DNA of 54,070 nucleotides from NCBI RefSeq assembly GCF_902464545.1, contig NZ_CABQJR010000016.1, positions 1 to 54,070 on the forward strand, written 5' to 3'. A program made the translations under genes and the position numbers. Below the pieces are notes generated by a model. It had not been told where the DNA came from. It saw nothing but the letters and a program-made list of their open reading frames with translations, and made no database searches. The stretch is from an uncultured Senegalimassilia sp. Lineage in GTDB: Bacteria > Actinomycetota > Coriobacteriia > Coriobacteriales > Eggerthellaceae. The stretch's first letter is position 1. The number at the start of each line of letters is the position of its first letter. Below are positions 23,799-31,964 of this stretch, one piece after another.

Positions 23799-26252
23799 AT
23801 GATCGAAGCGCTCGACATACAGGTAAAAGGCATCGTGCAAGGGGTGGGCTTTCGCCCCTTCGTGTATCGTCTGGCGAAGAAATACCAGCTCAACGGCTGG
23901 GTGCTCAACGCCGTGGAAGGCGTGTTCATCCACGCCGAGGGCGAGGCGAACCTGCTGGACAAGTTCGTCACCGAGCTGCACATGAACCCCCCGTCCGCCG
24001 CAAAGGTCAAGGAGATCGACCTTAAGGAGGTGCCGCTGGAGGGGTTCGGCTCGTTCGACATCCGCTTCTCCGACGATCACGACGCCCAGCAGACCACGCT
24101 GGTTTCCCCCGATCTGGCCACCTGCGACGACTGCCTGGACGAGCTGTTCAACCCCGAAGACCGTCGCTACCGCTATCCGTTCATCAACTGCACGAACTGC
24201 GGCCCGCGCTTCACCATCATCGGGTCGCTGCCCTATGATCGCCCGGCAACGTCCATGAAGGATTTTCCCATGTGCCCGCGTTGCGCCGCCGAATACGCCG
24301 ATCCGCTCGATCGCCGCTTCCATGCGCAGCCCGACGCCTGCTGGGATTGCGGCCCGCACATCAGCTGGGTGAACCTTGCGCAAGGCCAGGAAGATCCGCA
24401 GTGGGGCAATACCCGCGAGGCGTCCGACGCCATCTTCGCGGAAGCGGTCAAGCTGCTGCTCGACGGCGGCATCGTGGCGGTGAAGGGCCTCGGCGGCTTC
24501 CATCTGGTTTGCGACACCTCGAACCCCGATGCGTTGGCGAAGCTGCGTCAGCGCAAGCGCCGTCAGGGCAAAGCGTTCGCCGTCATGGTGGCGGGTACGG
24601 CAGACGCGCGCCGTGCGTGCCATGTCGACAAGGCGGAGCAGGGCGCCCTGGAATCCACCAAACGCCCCATCGTGCTGCTGCGCAAGCGGGTCGAGGCGCA
24701 GTTCGCCGCCGGTCTGGCCGATAACCTTCCCGAGCTGGGGGTCATGCTGCCCTGCACGCCCGTCCAGCATCTGCTGCTCCACGATTTTGCGGAGGCCCTG
24801 CGTGCTCAGCAAGGCGATTCGGCGTTGCCTATGCTGGTCATGACCTCGGGGAACCTGCATAACGAGCCCATCGTCACCGACGACGATCAGGCGCTGTCCA
24901 AGTTCGCCGGCATCGCCGATGCCGTCCTGGGCAACAACCGTCGCATCCTGTCGCGCTACGACGACTCGGTGCTGCGCGTGGTGCGCGTAGGCGACGAGCA
25001 GGCCATCCAGTTCATCCGCCGCGCCCGCGGCTTCGCCCCGCTGCCCATCGCGCTCGATTGCCCCGAGGCGCAGCCCAAGCAGGAAACCCTGCTGGCCACG
25101 GGCTCGGAGCAGAAGGCCACGTTCACCCTGGTGCGCGCCGCCGCGACCGACGACCAGCGCCCCGACGCGTTCGTCTCGCAGCATATCGGCGACGTCGAGA
25201 ACGCGGAAACCTATGACGCCTGGCTCGAGGCCGAAGAGCGTTATCGCCAGCTGTTCCAGGAAACCCCGCGTCGTCTCGCCTGCGATGCGCATCCCGAGTA
25301 CCTTGCAAGCAAATGGGCCCGCGAGCAGGCGCAACGCAACAACCTGCCCTTGATCGAGGTGCAGCACCACCATGCCCACATCGCCTCAGTGCTGGGGGAG
25401 AACGGCCTGTTCGGGCCTGTGTGCGGTATCGCGTTCGACGGCACGGGCTACGGCGCCGACGGCCGCGTGTGGGGCGGCGAGGTCCTGCTCGCCAACCAGC
25501 AGGCCTACGAGCGCTTCGCCAATTTCGCCTACGTTCCCATGCCCGGCGGTGCCGCGGCGGTGCGCAACCCGCTGCGCATGGCCTACGGCGTGCTGTACGA
25601 GTTCGACCTGCTGGAGCATCCCGGCGCCGCCGATGCGCTGCTGGCGTTGGGCGACCAGGCCGAGGTGTGCGACCAGATGATCGAGCGCGGCCTGAACACG
25701 CCCTACACCTCCTCGGTCGGGCGCCTGTTCGACGCGGCCAGCGCCCTGCTCGGCGTGTGCCGTCAGCCGTCCTACGACGGGCAGCCGGCCATCGAGCTCG
25801 AGGCGGCCATGGGCGCGGTTCCCGAGGGGCTGCCGGCCACCGACGCCTACCATATAGATGTCGTGAAGAATACGGCCACCGAAACCAGCACTGCGCTCGA
25901 TACGTCGGTCCTGCTGTTCGACGCGGCGCCGGCGTTCAAGGCGCTCCTCGACGACATCGCCTCCGGCGTTCCCGTGGCAGCCATCGCGCGCCGCTTCCAC
26001 GATGCGTTCGTGAACGCCATCGTTATGGCTGCTCAGCTGGTGCAAAGCCTGTACGGCATCACTACGGTGGCGCTGTCGGGCGGCGTGTTTCTCAACCGCT
26101 ACCTGCTCGAGCACGCCGTGCCGGCGCTGCAGGGCAGCGGCTTCACGGTGGCGCTCAACCGCGACCTGCCGCCCAGCGACGGCTGCATCTCCTACGGACA
26201 GGCTGTGGTAGCATGGGCAGCAAGACAAACGGACGAGACGGCGGGGAAGTAG
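23799..26252 (+). CDS. hypF: Carbamoyltransferase HypF (hydrogenase maturation)
   Basis: An 817-residue HypF, which makes carbamoyl-adenylate from carbamoyl phosphate and transfers the carbamoyl group to HypE, the source of cyanide ligands in NiFe hydrogenases. Domains in order: acylphosphatase (residues ~1-90, GIVQGVGFRPFVYRLAKK), two C4 zinc fingers (CDDCLDELF with CTNCGPRF; CPRCAAEY with CWDCGPH), a YrdC-like domain (GIVAVKGLGGFHLVCDTSN, KRRQGKAFAVMV), and a Kae1-like domain with HHHAHIASV and GIAFDGTGYG. Length is typical. ATG 23799 follows GAAAGGGCG; a second ATG five codons earlier overlaps that site. First gene of hypF-hypC-hypD. Confidence 0.95.
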   Translation: MIEALDIQVKGIVQGVGFRPFVYRLAKKYQLNGWVLNAVEGVFIHAEGEANLLDKFVTELHMNPPSAAKVKEIDLKEVPLEGFGSFDIRFSDDHDAQQTTLVSPDLATCDDCLDELFNPEDRRYRYPFINCTNCGPRFTIIGSLPYDRPATSMKDFPMCPRCAAEYADPLDRRFHAQPDACWDCGPHISWVNLAQGQEDPQWGNTREASDAIFAEAVKLLLDGGIVAVKGLGGFHLVCDTSNPDALAKLRQRKRRQGKAFAVMVAGTADARRACHVDKAEQGALESTKRPIVLLRKRVEAQFAAGLADNLPELGVMLPCTPVQHLLLHDFAEALRAQQGDSALPMLVMTSGNLHNEPIVTDDDQALSKFAGIADAVLGNNRRILSRYDDSVLRVVRVGDEQAIQFIRRARGFAPLPIALDCPEAQPKQETLLATGSEQKATFTLVRAAATDDQRPDAFVSQHIGDVENAETYDAWLEAEERYRQLFQETPRRLACDAHPEYLASKWAREQAQRNNLPLIEVQHHHAHIASVLGENGLFGPVCGIAFDGTGYGADGRVWGGEVLLANQQAYERFANFAYVPMPGGAAAVRNPLRMAYGVLYEFDLLEHPGAADALLALGDQAEVCDQMIERGLNTPYTSSVGRLFDAASALLGVCRQPSYDGQPAIELEAAMGAVPEGLPATDAYHIDVVKNTATETSTALDTSVLLFDAAPAFKALLDDIASGVPVAAIARRFHDAFVNAIVMAAQLVQSLYGITTVALSGGVFLNRYLLEHAVPALQGSGFTVALNRDLPPSDGCISYGQAVVAWAARQTDETAGK

Positions 26253-26324
26253 CAGCTCGGAAGGCGCGTAAGCGCCCGGCGGCGCATCCCCAAAAGTCTC
26301 ATCATGGAAGGAAGAAGGCAGCGA

Positions 26325-26573
26325 ATGTGCCTAGCTATTCCCGCGAAGATCGCGCAGCTTGACGGCGACGGCATGGCCACGGTGGACATCCTCGGCGTCA
26401 CGCGCAGCGTGTCCATCGACCTCACGCCGCAGGCGGGCGTCGGCGATTTCGTGCTCGTGCACGCCGGCTTCGCCATCGAGGTGGTCGACCCTGATTACGC
26501 GCAGGAAACCATCGACCTCATCAAGGAGTTCCCCGACCTGGCGGGCGACGAGCTGCCCGCCGCCACGGCCTAG
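26325..26573 (+). CDS. hypC: Hydrogenase maturation chaperone HypC
   Basis: An 82-residue HypC/HupF protein. The essential N-terminal cysteine is present (MCLAIPAKI), followed by the OB-fold core VDILGVTRSVSIDL and VGDFVLVHAGFAIEVVD. HypC shuttles the Fe(CN)2CO unit with HypD to the hydrogenase large subunit. I chose the ATG at 26325 because the cysteine must be residue 2 and GAAGGAAGAAGG lies just upstream. It is 72 bp after hypF. Confidence 0.95.
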   Translation: MCLAIPAKIAQLDGDGMATVDILGVTRSVSIDLTPQAGVGDFVLVHAGFAIEVVDPDYAQETIDLIKEFPDLAGDELPAATA

Positions 26574-26587
26574 GCAACGCCTAACCG

Positions 26588-26630
26588 GCCGACCGCTTGC
26601 AGCCTCGCGGCGCGCAGGCGGTCGGCTTTT
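26588..26630 (+). terminator. Hairpin and short U-tract between hypC and hypD
   Basis: GCCGACCGCTTGC (26588-26600) pairs with 26614-26626 (one G-U), followed by TTTT. It looks like a real terminator or attenuator inside the hyp cluster, reducing read-through to hypD. Confidence 0.7.
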
Positions 26631-26663
26631 CGCATTTCACCCCTCGTACCAAGGAATACGATC

Positions 26664-27797
26664 ATGCAACCCGAAAACATACATCGCAGCCGCACGGTCG
26701 ACGCCGGCACCATGCAAAACGAGCTGGCGGCGTTCAAGGACCCGAAGCTCGCCCGCGGCCTCATCGAGTCCATCGGCAAGCTCGCGCCGGAAGGAGGCGC
26801 CACGCTCATGGAGGTGTGCGGCACGCACACGGTGGCCATCGCGCGCAACGGCATCCGCAACCTCATGCCCGACGGCGTGTGCCTCTCGTCCGGCCCGGGC
26901 TGCCCCGTATGCGTCACCTCGAACCGCGATATCGACGCCGTCATCGCCCTTGCCCGCATCCCGAACGTGACCATAGCCACGTTCGGCGACATGACGCGCG
27001 TGCCCGGCAGCACGTCGAGCCTGCTCAAGGAGCAGGCGGCAGGCCGTGGTGTGCAGATCTGCTACTCGCCGCTCGACGCGCTGGCCCTGGCGAAGGCCAA
27101 CCCCGATCGCCAGATCGTGTTCGTGGGCGTGGGCTTCGAGACCACCACGCCGCTGGTGGCCATGGCCATCAAGCGCGCCGCGGCCATGGGCCTGAAGAAC
27201 TTCAGCGTCTTCGCCGCGCATAAGAACATGCCCGGCGCCCTGGAGACGTTGGTGAAGGACCCGGACCTCAAACTGGATGCCCTCATCCTGCCAGGCCACG
27301 TGGGCACCATCACAGGCACGAAGCCCTTCGAGTTCCTGGCGAAGGAATACGGCATCCCCGGCGTGGTCACGGGCTTCGAACCCGTCGACGTGCTCCAGGG
27401 CATCGCCATGATCATGCGCCAGCTGCACGAGGGCAGGGCGGAGATAGAGATCGCCTACGCGCGCGGCGTCATGCCGCAAGGCAATCCCGTGGCCCTGGCT
27501 GCCATCGACGAGGTCTTCGAAACCTGCACCGCCACCTGGCGCGGCCTGGGCGATATCCCCGGCAGCGGATACCGCATCCGCGAGGAGTTCGCGCAGTTCG
27601 ACGCGCTGAAACGCTTCCAACCCGAAATCGAGCCCACCATCAACCCCAAGGGCTGCCGCTGCGGCGACGTTCTGCGCGCCCGCATGGAGCCGAGCGAGTG
27701 CCCCTTGTTCCGCAAGGTATGCACCCCGGAGAACCCGGTCGGGCCCTGCATGGTCAGCAGCGAGGGCAGCTGTGCCGCCTACTATAGGTACTATTAA
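26664..27797 (+). CDS. hypD: Hydrogenase iron-site assembly protein HypD
   Basis: A 377-residue HypD, the iron-sulfur scaffold on which Fe(CN)2CO is built together with HypC. The conserved motifs are present: MEVCGTHTVAIARNGIR, LSSGPGCPVCVTSNRDID, FVGVGFETTTPLVA, the cysteines of INPKGCRCGDVLRA and the C-terminal CTPENPVGPCMVSSEGSC. Length is standard. It starts ~90 bp after hypC, past an internal hairpin, with AAGGA upstream. Confidence 0.95.
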   Translation: MQPENIHRSRTVDAGTMQNELAAFKDPKLARGLIESIGKLAPEGGATLMEVCGTHTVAIARNGIRNLMPDGVCLSSGPGCPVCVTSNRDIDAVIALARIPNVTIATFGDMTRVPGSTSSLLKEQAAGRGVQICYSPLDALALAKANPDRQIVFVGVGFETTTPLVAMAIKRAAAMGLKNFSVFAAHKNMPGALETLVKDPDLKLDALILPGHVGTITGTKPFEFLAKEYGIPGVVTGFEPVDVLQGIAMIMRQLHEGRAEIEIAYARGVMPQGNPVALAAIDEVFETCTATWRGLGDIPGSGYRIREEFAQFDALKRFQPEIEPTINPKGCRCGDVLRARMEPSECPLFRKVCTPENPVGPCMVSSEGSCAAYYRYY

Positions 27798-27825
27798 AAG
27801 CGAAGCCAAGCATATCGCCACATCG

Positions 27826-27861
27826 GAGGGCGGCGCAGCACGCAAGCTGCGCCGCCCTCTT
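27826..27861 (+). terminator. Terminator of the hypFCD cluster
   Basis: GAGGGCGGCGCAGC and its complement form a perfect 14-bp stem around a 6-base loop, followed by TTGCGTG. Confidence 0.8.
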
Positions 27862-28294
27862 GCGTGAACGGGCAGCCACCGGACTGCGGGCTCGTAGTGT
27901 AACTAGCTGCGAGCCCGTCCATATCACGAAACGGGAAGCATGAAAACGGTCAATAACGGCATGAATCCGTGCTTGAGCGAGTGCTCAAGAGAAAAGCCCG
28001 GCACCAAGAGCCGAAAGCCGTTAAGTGCTTCAGGAACACCGTTCGCGGCCTCTAGACGGGGATTGCTACGTAGATGCAATAACCGAAAACCGATAGACCG
28101 GGGTTATCAGATGCCGTATTTCCCATTGGTTGTGCAAATATGAGCACTCTGGCGAAACATAGACTTGACCATATAAATGCATGCATATTCGATTCGTACC
28201 GATAATCATTCGTGCGAATCGGTTCAATCAAGGAAAATATCCAATAATCGGACGAAAAATGCATAAACGATTATTTCGGCCGTGTTACAGATTT
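27862..28294. other. Intergenic region before the amidinotransferase gene
   Basis: About 430 bp with no convincing gene. It has a hairpin at 27888-27917 (CGGGCTCG arms), a perfect small stem CTTGAGC/GCTCAAG at 27972-27989, and becomes markedly AT-rich after 28130. An open frame at 27940-28143 has no protein-like features. TTGTGCA occurs at 28130-28136. Confidence 0.5.
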
Positions 28295-28322
28295 TTGTGC
28301 ACCTGAACAATGAACTTGTGCA
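28295..28322 (+). promoter_or_regulatory. Paired TTGTGCA sites upstream of the amidinotransferase promoter
   Basis: TTGTGCA at 28295-28301 and 28316-28322 are 21 bp apart (two helical turns) and lie upstream of the -35 at 28353, where an activator would bind. Further copies are at 28130 and, inverted with one change, at 28360-28366. Confidence 0.45.
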
Positions 28323-28352
28323 AAGTGCCTGAAAATACGTGTAAATGACCTA

Positions 28353-28381
28353 TTGCAGGCGCACAACTCTGGTGTTATAAC
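28353..28381 (+). promoter_or_regulatory. Promoter of the amidinotransferase gene
   Basis: TTGCAG (28353-28358), 17 bases, TATAAC (28376-28381). Transcription would start near 28388, giving a leader of ~165 nt. The leader contains a hairpin GAAGGTG/CACCTTC (28515-28535) right before the ribosome site and longer-range complementary segments. Confidence 0.7.
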
Positions 28382-28552
28382 TATCTCGTCGGCAAAACCG
28401 GAACACGAAATGAAACGAACTTACAGGGTTGCCAAGTGATCTTTCCCTCATAGCGAATTTCAAATCAAAAGGCCGGTTGAGCCAAAGGGTACACAATAGG
28501 TAGTGTGCATCGTCGAAGGTGTAGGAAGCACCTTCAAAGAAAGGAGACAGTC

Positions 28553-29701
28553 ATGGCGAAGATTGTCAACTCTTGGAACGACTGGGATCCGTTGAAGCGC
28601 GTCATCGTTGGCCGCTGCGATAACTCCATGATCCCGCCCGAGGAGCCCGCAACCTCTGAGAAGGTGCCGGTCGACTCCGAGATGCGCGGCATGTGGGGCC
28701 TGCGCCCGCTGCGCACCGTCGAGCGTGGCAACGAGTGCCTCGAGAACCTGGTCAAGGCCGTTGAGGAGCGCGGCGTCGTCGTCGACCGCCCGACCCCTCT
28801 GCAGTGGAACCAGGCCATCGGTACGCCGGACTTCCGCAACGATTCCATGATGACCTGCATGCCTCCGCGCGACATCCTGCTGACCGTCGGCAACGAGATC
28901 ATGGCTTCCGCCAACTCCTTCCGCTGCCGCTACTTCGAGTATCTGGCCTACTGGCCGCTCATGAAGCAGTACTTCGATGAGGATCCCGAGTTCCTGTGGA
29001 CCCAGGCTCCCCGTCCTCGTCTGACCGACGCTTCCTACAAGCACAACTACTACGACGAGAAGATCACCCTGGAAGAGCGCCTCGTCCGTACCGCCAACAA
29101 GGACTTCGTGACCACCGAAGTCGAGCCGATGTGGGACGCCGCCGACCTCATGCGCATGGGCAAGGATATCTTCATCCAGCACGGCCTGACCACCAACCGC
29201 ACCGCCATGGAGTGGTTCCAGCGCTACTATCCCGAGTACCGCATCCATGCCATGAACTTCCCGGGCGACCCGTACCCGATTCACATCGACGCCACCTTCG
29301 TGCCGCTGCGTCCGGGCCTGATCATCAACAACCCGCATCGTCATCCTGCCGAGGGCCAGAAGGACATCTTCGAGGCCAACGATTGGCAGATCGTCGACGC
29401 CGCTCAGCCTGCTCATGACGAGCCGCCCGCGCTGTGCTACAGCTCCGTGTGGCTGTCCATGAACTGCCTGGTTCTGGATCCCTCCACGGTCATCGTTGAG
29501 GCTTCCGAGGTCCACGAGCAGGAGCAGATGGACCAGCTCGGCATGAACGTCATCCCCGTTGACCTGCGCGACGCCTATCCGTTCGGTGGCGGCCTGCACT
29601 GCTCCACGGCTGACGTTTACCGCGAGGGCGAGTGCCTCGACTACTTCCCGAACCGCGTCAAGGACTGCACGCTCATCCACCCGGAGATGTGGGAGGACTA
29701 G
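28553..29701 (+). CDS. Amidinotransferase-family enzyme (AGAT/StrB-like)
   Basis: A 382-residue enzyme of the guanidino-group modifying superfamily, closest in pattern to glycine amidinotransferase and inosamine-phosphate amidinotransferase (it starts VNSWNDWDPLKRVIVG, as they start with NEWDPLxxVIVG). The catalytic residues can be placed: Asp195 (MWDAADLMRMG), His244 (HIDATFVPLRPGL) and nucleophile Cys350 (GGLHCSTADVYREG). Such enzymes form an amidino-cysteine intermediate from arginine, then transfer it to an amine or hydrolyse it. The acceptor here is unknown. ATG 28553 has AAAGGAGA at ideal spacing. It has its own promoter and a strong terminator; next come an EamA permease and an unknown protein. 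Arginine deiminase, a relative in fold, lies at 37.8 kb. Confidence 0.88.
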   Translation: MAKIVNSWNDWDPLKRVIVGRCDNSMIPPEEPATSEKVPVDSEMRGMWGLRPLRTVERGNECLENLVKAVEERGVVVDRPTPLQWNQAIGTPDFRNDSMMTCMPPRDILLTVGNEIMASANSFRCRYFEYLAYWPLMKQYFDEDPEFLWTQAPRPRLTDASYKHNYYDEKITLEERLVRTANKDFVTTEVEPMWDAADLMRMGKDIFIQHGLTTNRTAMEWFQRYYPEYRIHAMNFPGDPYPIHIDATFVPLRPGLIINNPHRHPAEGQKDIFEANDWQIVDAAQPAHDEPPALCYSSVWLSMNCLVLDPSTVIVEASEVHEQEQMDQLGMNVIPVDLRDAYPFGGGLHCSTADVYREGECLDYFPNRVKDCTLIHPEMWED

Positions 29702-29753
29702 GCTATCGGCCTAAATCAGAATCTACTTCGGTAGAACTCTGAACATGTAATAG

Positions 29754-29795
29754 AAAGGGGGCCTGGCAAGACAAGTTCAGCCAGGCCCCCTTTTT
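29754..29795 (+). terminator. Terminator of the amidinotransferase gene
   Basis: AAAGGGGGCCTGGC (29754-29767) pairs perfectly with 29780-29793, followed by Ts. Confidence 0.93.
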
Positions 29796-29955
29796 AGTTC
29801 GCCCTCCAATCCAGTCAACAAGGGTTTTCGATTCGACCGGGCAGGATCGAGCTTAGATAGGGGCATCAAAACAAGCACGACCTAGTTTGGTCAGAACCGA
29901 AATTGGGTGAATTGGAGGCACCTGTACATGCTACTGGTTTTTTAAGGAGGAACCA

Positions 29956-31089
29956 ATGGCAGACGAAATCAACACTAAGGGCCAGGGGGATGGCTCTCAA
30001 GACTATCAGATGAATCGCAAAATCGGCACTATCTTCATGCTGATTTCTGCAACGGGCATGGGTCTGGTGCCGCTGTTCAGCCGCTGGGGTACGCGTACCG
30101 ACATGTTCGACGCTACTCAGGGTTTGAACGGCTCCGACTCCATCGGCGCAATTATGGCACTTGGTCGCATGTCCATGGGTGTGCTGTTCTTCGTGATTCT
30201 CATGGTTGCCACCCATAAGGTAACCACTTTCAAGAAGCTTAAGCTTACTCCTGCAATCGCACTGGGTGGCTTGATGATCGGCATGTCCCTGGCATGCTAC
30301 GTCACCTCTACGCTGATGACCACCGTCGCGAACGCCGTTATGTTCATCTATACCGGCCCGGTTATCTGCGTGTTGCTGGCTCGTATCTTCCGCAAAGAGC
30401 CGATGAGCCCGCTGCAGTGGGTATGCCTCTGCGTCGTGTTCGTTGGTATGCTGTTCGGCGAGAGCCTCCTCGGCTTCGGCGTCGGCGGCAACGTCTTCGG
30501 CCTGGACTTCAACCTGGCCCCCTCCACTCCGGAATTCCCGCAGAAGATGGTTGGTGACATCTTCGGCCTGCTGTCCGGCGTGTTCTACGGCGCTTCCATG
30601 TTCTTCAACGGCTACCGCAAGGATGCTGACACCACCGCTCGTGGTGTGTACAACTTCATTTTCGCCGTTATCGGTGCAGGTGTTATCGCTATCCTGATGA
30701 ACGTTGTCGGTATGGCTACGGGCCAGACCAACTGGATCACCGAGATTCACTTCACCGCCTTCAACTGGGTGGGTGCCGTGCTGCTGTGGATCGTTTGCGG
30801 TCCTATCGCTCTGGGCTGCCTGCTGGTCGCTGGCCGCAACCTGCCGGCAATGGACTACAGCACCATCGCCTACTGGGAGGTTCCTGTTGCCCTGTTCATC
30901 GGCCTGGTTGTGTTCAGCGAGCCCGTTACGCTCAACACTGCAATCGGTATCATCTTGATCGTTGGCGGCGGCGCATTCCCGACCGTCAAGGCTATGATCC
31001 AGGGTTCCAAGATGGAGAAGCAGCAGCAAGTTGCTGAGAATCTGTCTGAACGTCTTGCCGAAGAGGCTGCCAAGGAGGAAGAGCGCTAG
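29956..31089 (+). CDS. EamA/DMT-family permease
   Basis: A 377-residue drug/metabolite-type transporter with ten predicted membrane segments and two EamA repeats; the second ends with STIAYWEVPVALFIGLVVFSEP, typical of the family. A ~25-residue polar N-terminus and a charged C-terminal tail (SERLAEEAAKEEER) are cytoplasmic. The family mostly exports amino acids or metabolites. AAGGAGG precedes the ATG closely. A five-codon ORF (29928-29945, MLLVF) with GGAGG upstream ends inside this ribosome site and might couple translation. Position after the amidinotransferase suggests it moves that enzyme's substrate or product, but this is inference. Confidence 0.85.
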   Translation: MADEINTKGQGDGSQDYQMNRKIGTIFMLISATGMGLVPLFSRWGTRTDMFDATQGLNGSDSIGAIMALGRMSMGVLFFVILMVATHKVTTFKKLKLTPAIALGGLMIGMSLACYVTSTLMTTVANAVMFIYTGPVICVLLARIFRKEPMSPLQWVCLCVVFVGMLFGESLLGFGVGGNVFGLDFNLAPSTPEFPQKMVGDIFGLLSGVFYGASMFFNGYRKDADTTARGVYNFIFAVIGAGVIAILMNVVGMATGQTNWITEIHFTAFNWVGAVLLWIVCGPIALGCLLVAGRNLPAMDYSTIAYWEVPVALFIGLVVFSEPVTLNTAIGIILIVGGGAFPTVKAMIQGSKMEKQQQVAENLSERLAEEAAKEEER

Positions 31090-31135
31090 CATCCGCCAGC
31101 GCTAGACGTAGGAGCCTTTGAAAGGAGGCTGCGTC

Positions 31136-31723
31136 ATGAAGGTTACGAATCGCTTAACCCATATCGCAACGAAGGTTAACTTTGAAGCAGCAATGACCGA
31201 GGACCAGCTGAAGGCTGCGTTCGAGGCAAAGGGCATCGCCGGGTTCCCCGCAATGCTCGACATCAAAGAGCGTACGGAGGAGCATGTCCAGTTCATCGCG
31301 CTTGATGACCTGCTGGCGTTTGCCAAGGCTTCCGGTGTTGCCGCCGTCACGTATGATGTTACGTATTTCCCGCACGCTGATCAGGGCGAAGTTGAGCGCC
31401 AGCTCAAGCAGCTCGGTCACGACCTGGAAATCAGCGCTGAAGTCATTAAGGACGTGTGCGCAACCGAGATTCAGGAGTACCTGGATCTTGATGCCAAGCG
31501 TGATGTGGCGGTTCCCGTCCATAGCATCGTCGAGTGCTATGTCAACGGTACGGCTTTCGCGTGGTATGGCCTGAACGACTATCCTCGCCTGAAGGGTGTT
31601 GTGCTTCAGAAGCTCGCCCGTGGCGGCCAGAAGGCAAAGCATGATTTCATCATGCGCGCCAGCCGTGCTCAGGTTGACCTGACGGACGAGGACGACATGC
31701 CTACGGACGTTGTTCTGCGGTAA
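31136..31723 (+). CDS. Conserved-looking protein of unknown function (195 aa)
   Basis: I do not recognise this family. The protein is soluble (no membrane helix or signal peptide), acidic, with one cysteine near position 104 (KDVCATEIQEYLDL) and a second in VHSIVECYVNGTAFAWYGL. The N-terminal part (about 1-75) alternates helices and strands; the C-terminal part is basic, then ends in DLTDEDDMPTDVVLR. ATG 31136 has AAAGGAGG upstream. It lies 46 bp after the EamA gene with no terminator between, so the two are almost certainly co-transcribed, and a strong terminator follows. Codon use matches the neighbouring transport genes. A role in guanidino-compound metabolism or in regulating the permease is possible but unsupported. 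Confidence 0.8.
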   Translation: MKVTNRLTHIATKVNFEAAMTEDQLKAAFEAKGIAGFPAMLDIKERTEEHVQFIALDDLLAFAKASGVAAVTYDVTYFPHADQGEVERQLKQLGHDLEISAEVIKDVCATEIQEYLDLDAKRDVAVPVHSIVECYVNGTAFAWYGLNDYPRLKGVVLQKLARGGQKAKHDFIMRASRAQVDLTDEDDMPTDVVLR

Positions 31724-31732
31724 TAGCTAATT

Positions 31733-31780
31733 ATGGTGGACTGTGCTTATATAAGGGAAGGTGCAGTCCACCATTTTTTT
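31733..31780 (+). terminator. Terminator of the EamA-unknown operon
   Basis: ATGGTGGACTG (31733-31743) pairs with 31764-31774, followed by seven Ts. Confidence 0.93.
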
Positions 31781-31814
31781 GTCGGTAGCGGAACGTAAGT
31801 CATGAGGGATAGCG

Positions 31815-31868
31815 TTTCGCCTGATGAGGGCCTCTATGAAACGGCGAAATCATAGGAGGGGAGCCCTC
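31815..31868 (+). promoter_or_regulatory. Predicted pseudoknot leader of the first MFS gene
   Basis: A hairpin is formed by 31826-31839 and 31850-31868 (with a small bulge and internal loop). Its loop contains GGCGAAA (31843-31849), which is perfectly complementary to TTTCGCC at 31815-31821, so an H-type pseudoknot can form. The structure ends two bases before the ribosome site of the short ORF at 31884. This is the geometry of a translational switch. No known riboswitch consensus was recognised. Confidence 0.5.
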
Positions 31869-31883
31869 AAAGAGGAGATTGTG

Positions 31884-31964
31884 ATGGGGATATTCAAATC
31901 AATTGGATTGGGTTCGTGTTCGAGCGATCTGAAATGGTTCCAGGGTGATTTCCATGAAAGATAA
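31884..31964 (+). CDS. 26-residue upstream ORF overlapping MFS gene 1
   Basis: ATG 31884 has AGAGGAG six bases upstream. It encodes MGIFKSIGLGSCSSDLKW then FQGDFHER and stops at 31962-31964, overlapping the transporter ATG (31954) by 11 bases. The C-terminal pattern F-x-G-x-x-H-E-x-stop recurs in the 35-residue ORF before MFS gene 2, partly because these codons include the transporter's ribosome site and start. A leader peptide for translational coupling is the likely role. Confidence 0.55.
   Translation: MGIFKSIGLGSCSSDLKWFQGDFHER

Noticed and set aside
27940..28143. 67-codon ORF upstream of the amidinotransferase gene
   Set aside because: No family features, only a partial ribosome site, and it spans hairpins in an AT-rich intergenic region.
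28388..28552. Guanidine (ykkC) riboswitch before the amidinotransferase
   Set aside because: The conserved ykkC sequence blocks were not found in the leader.
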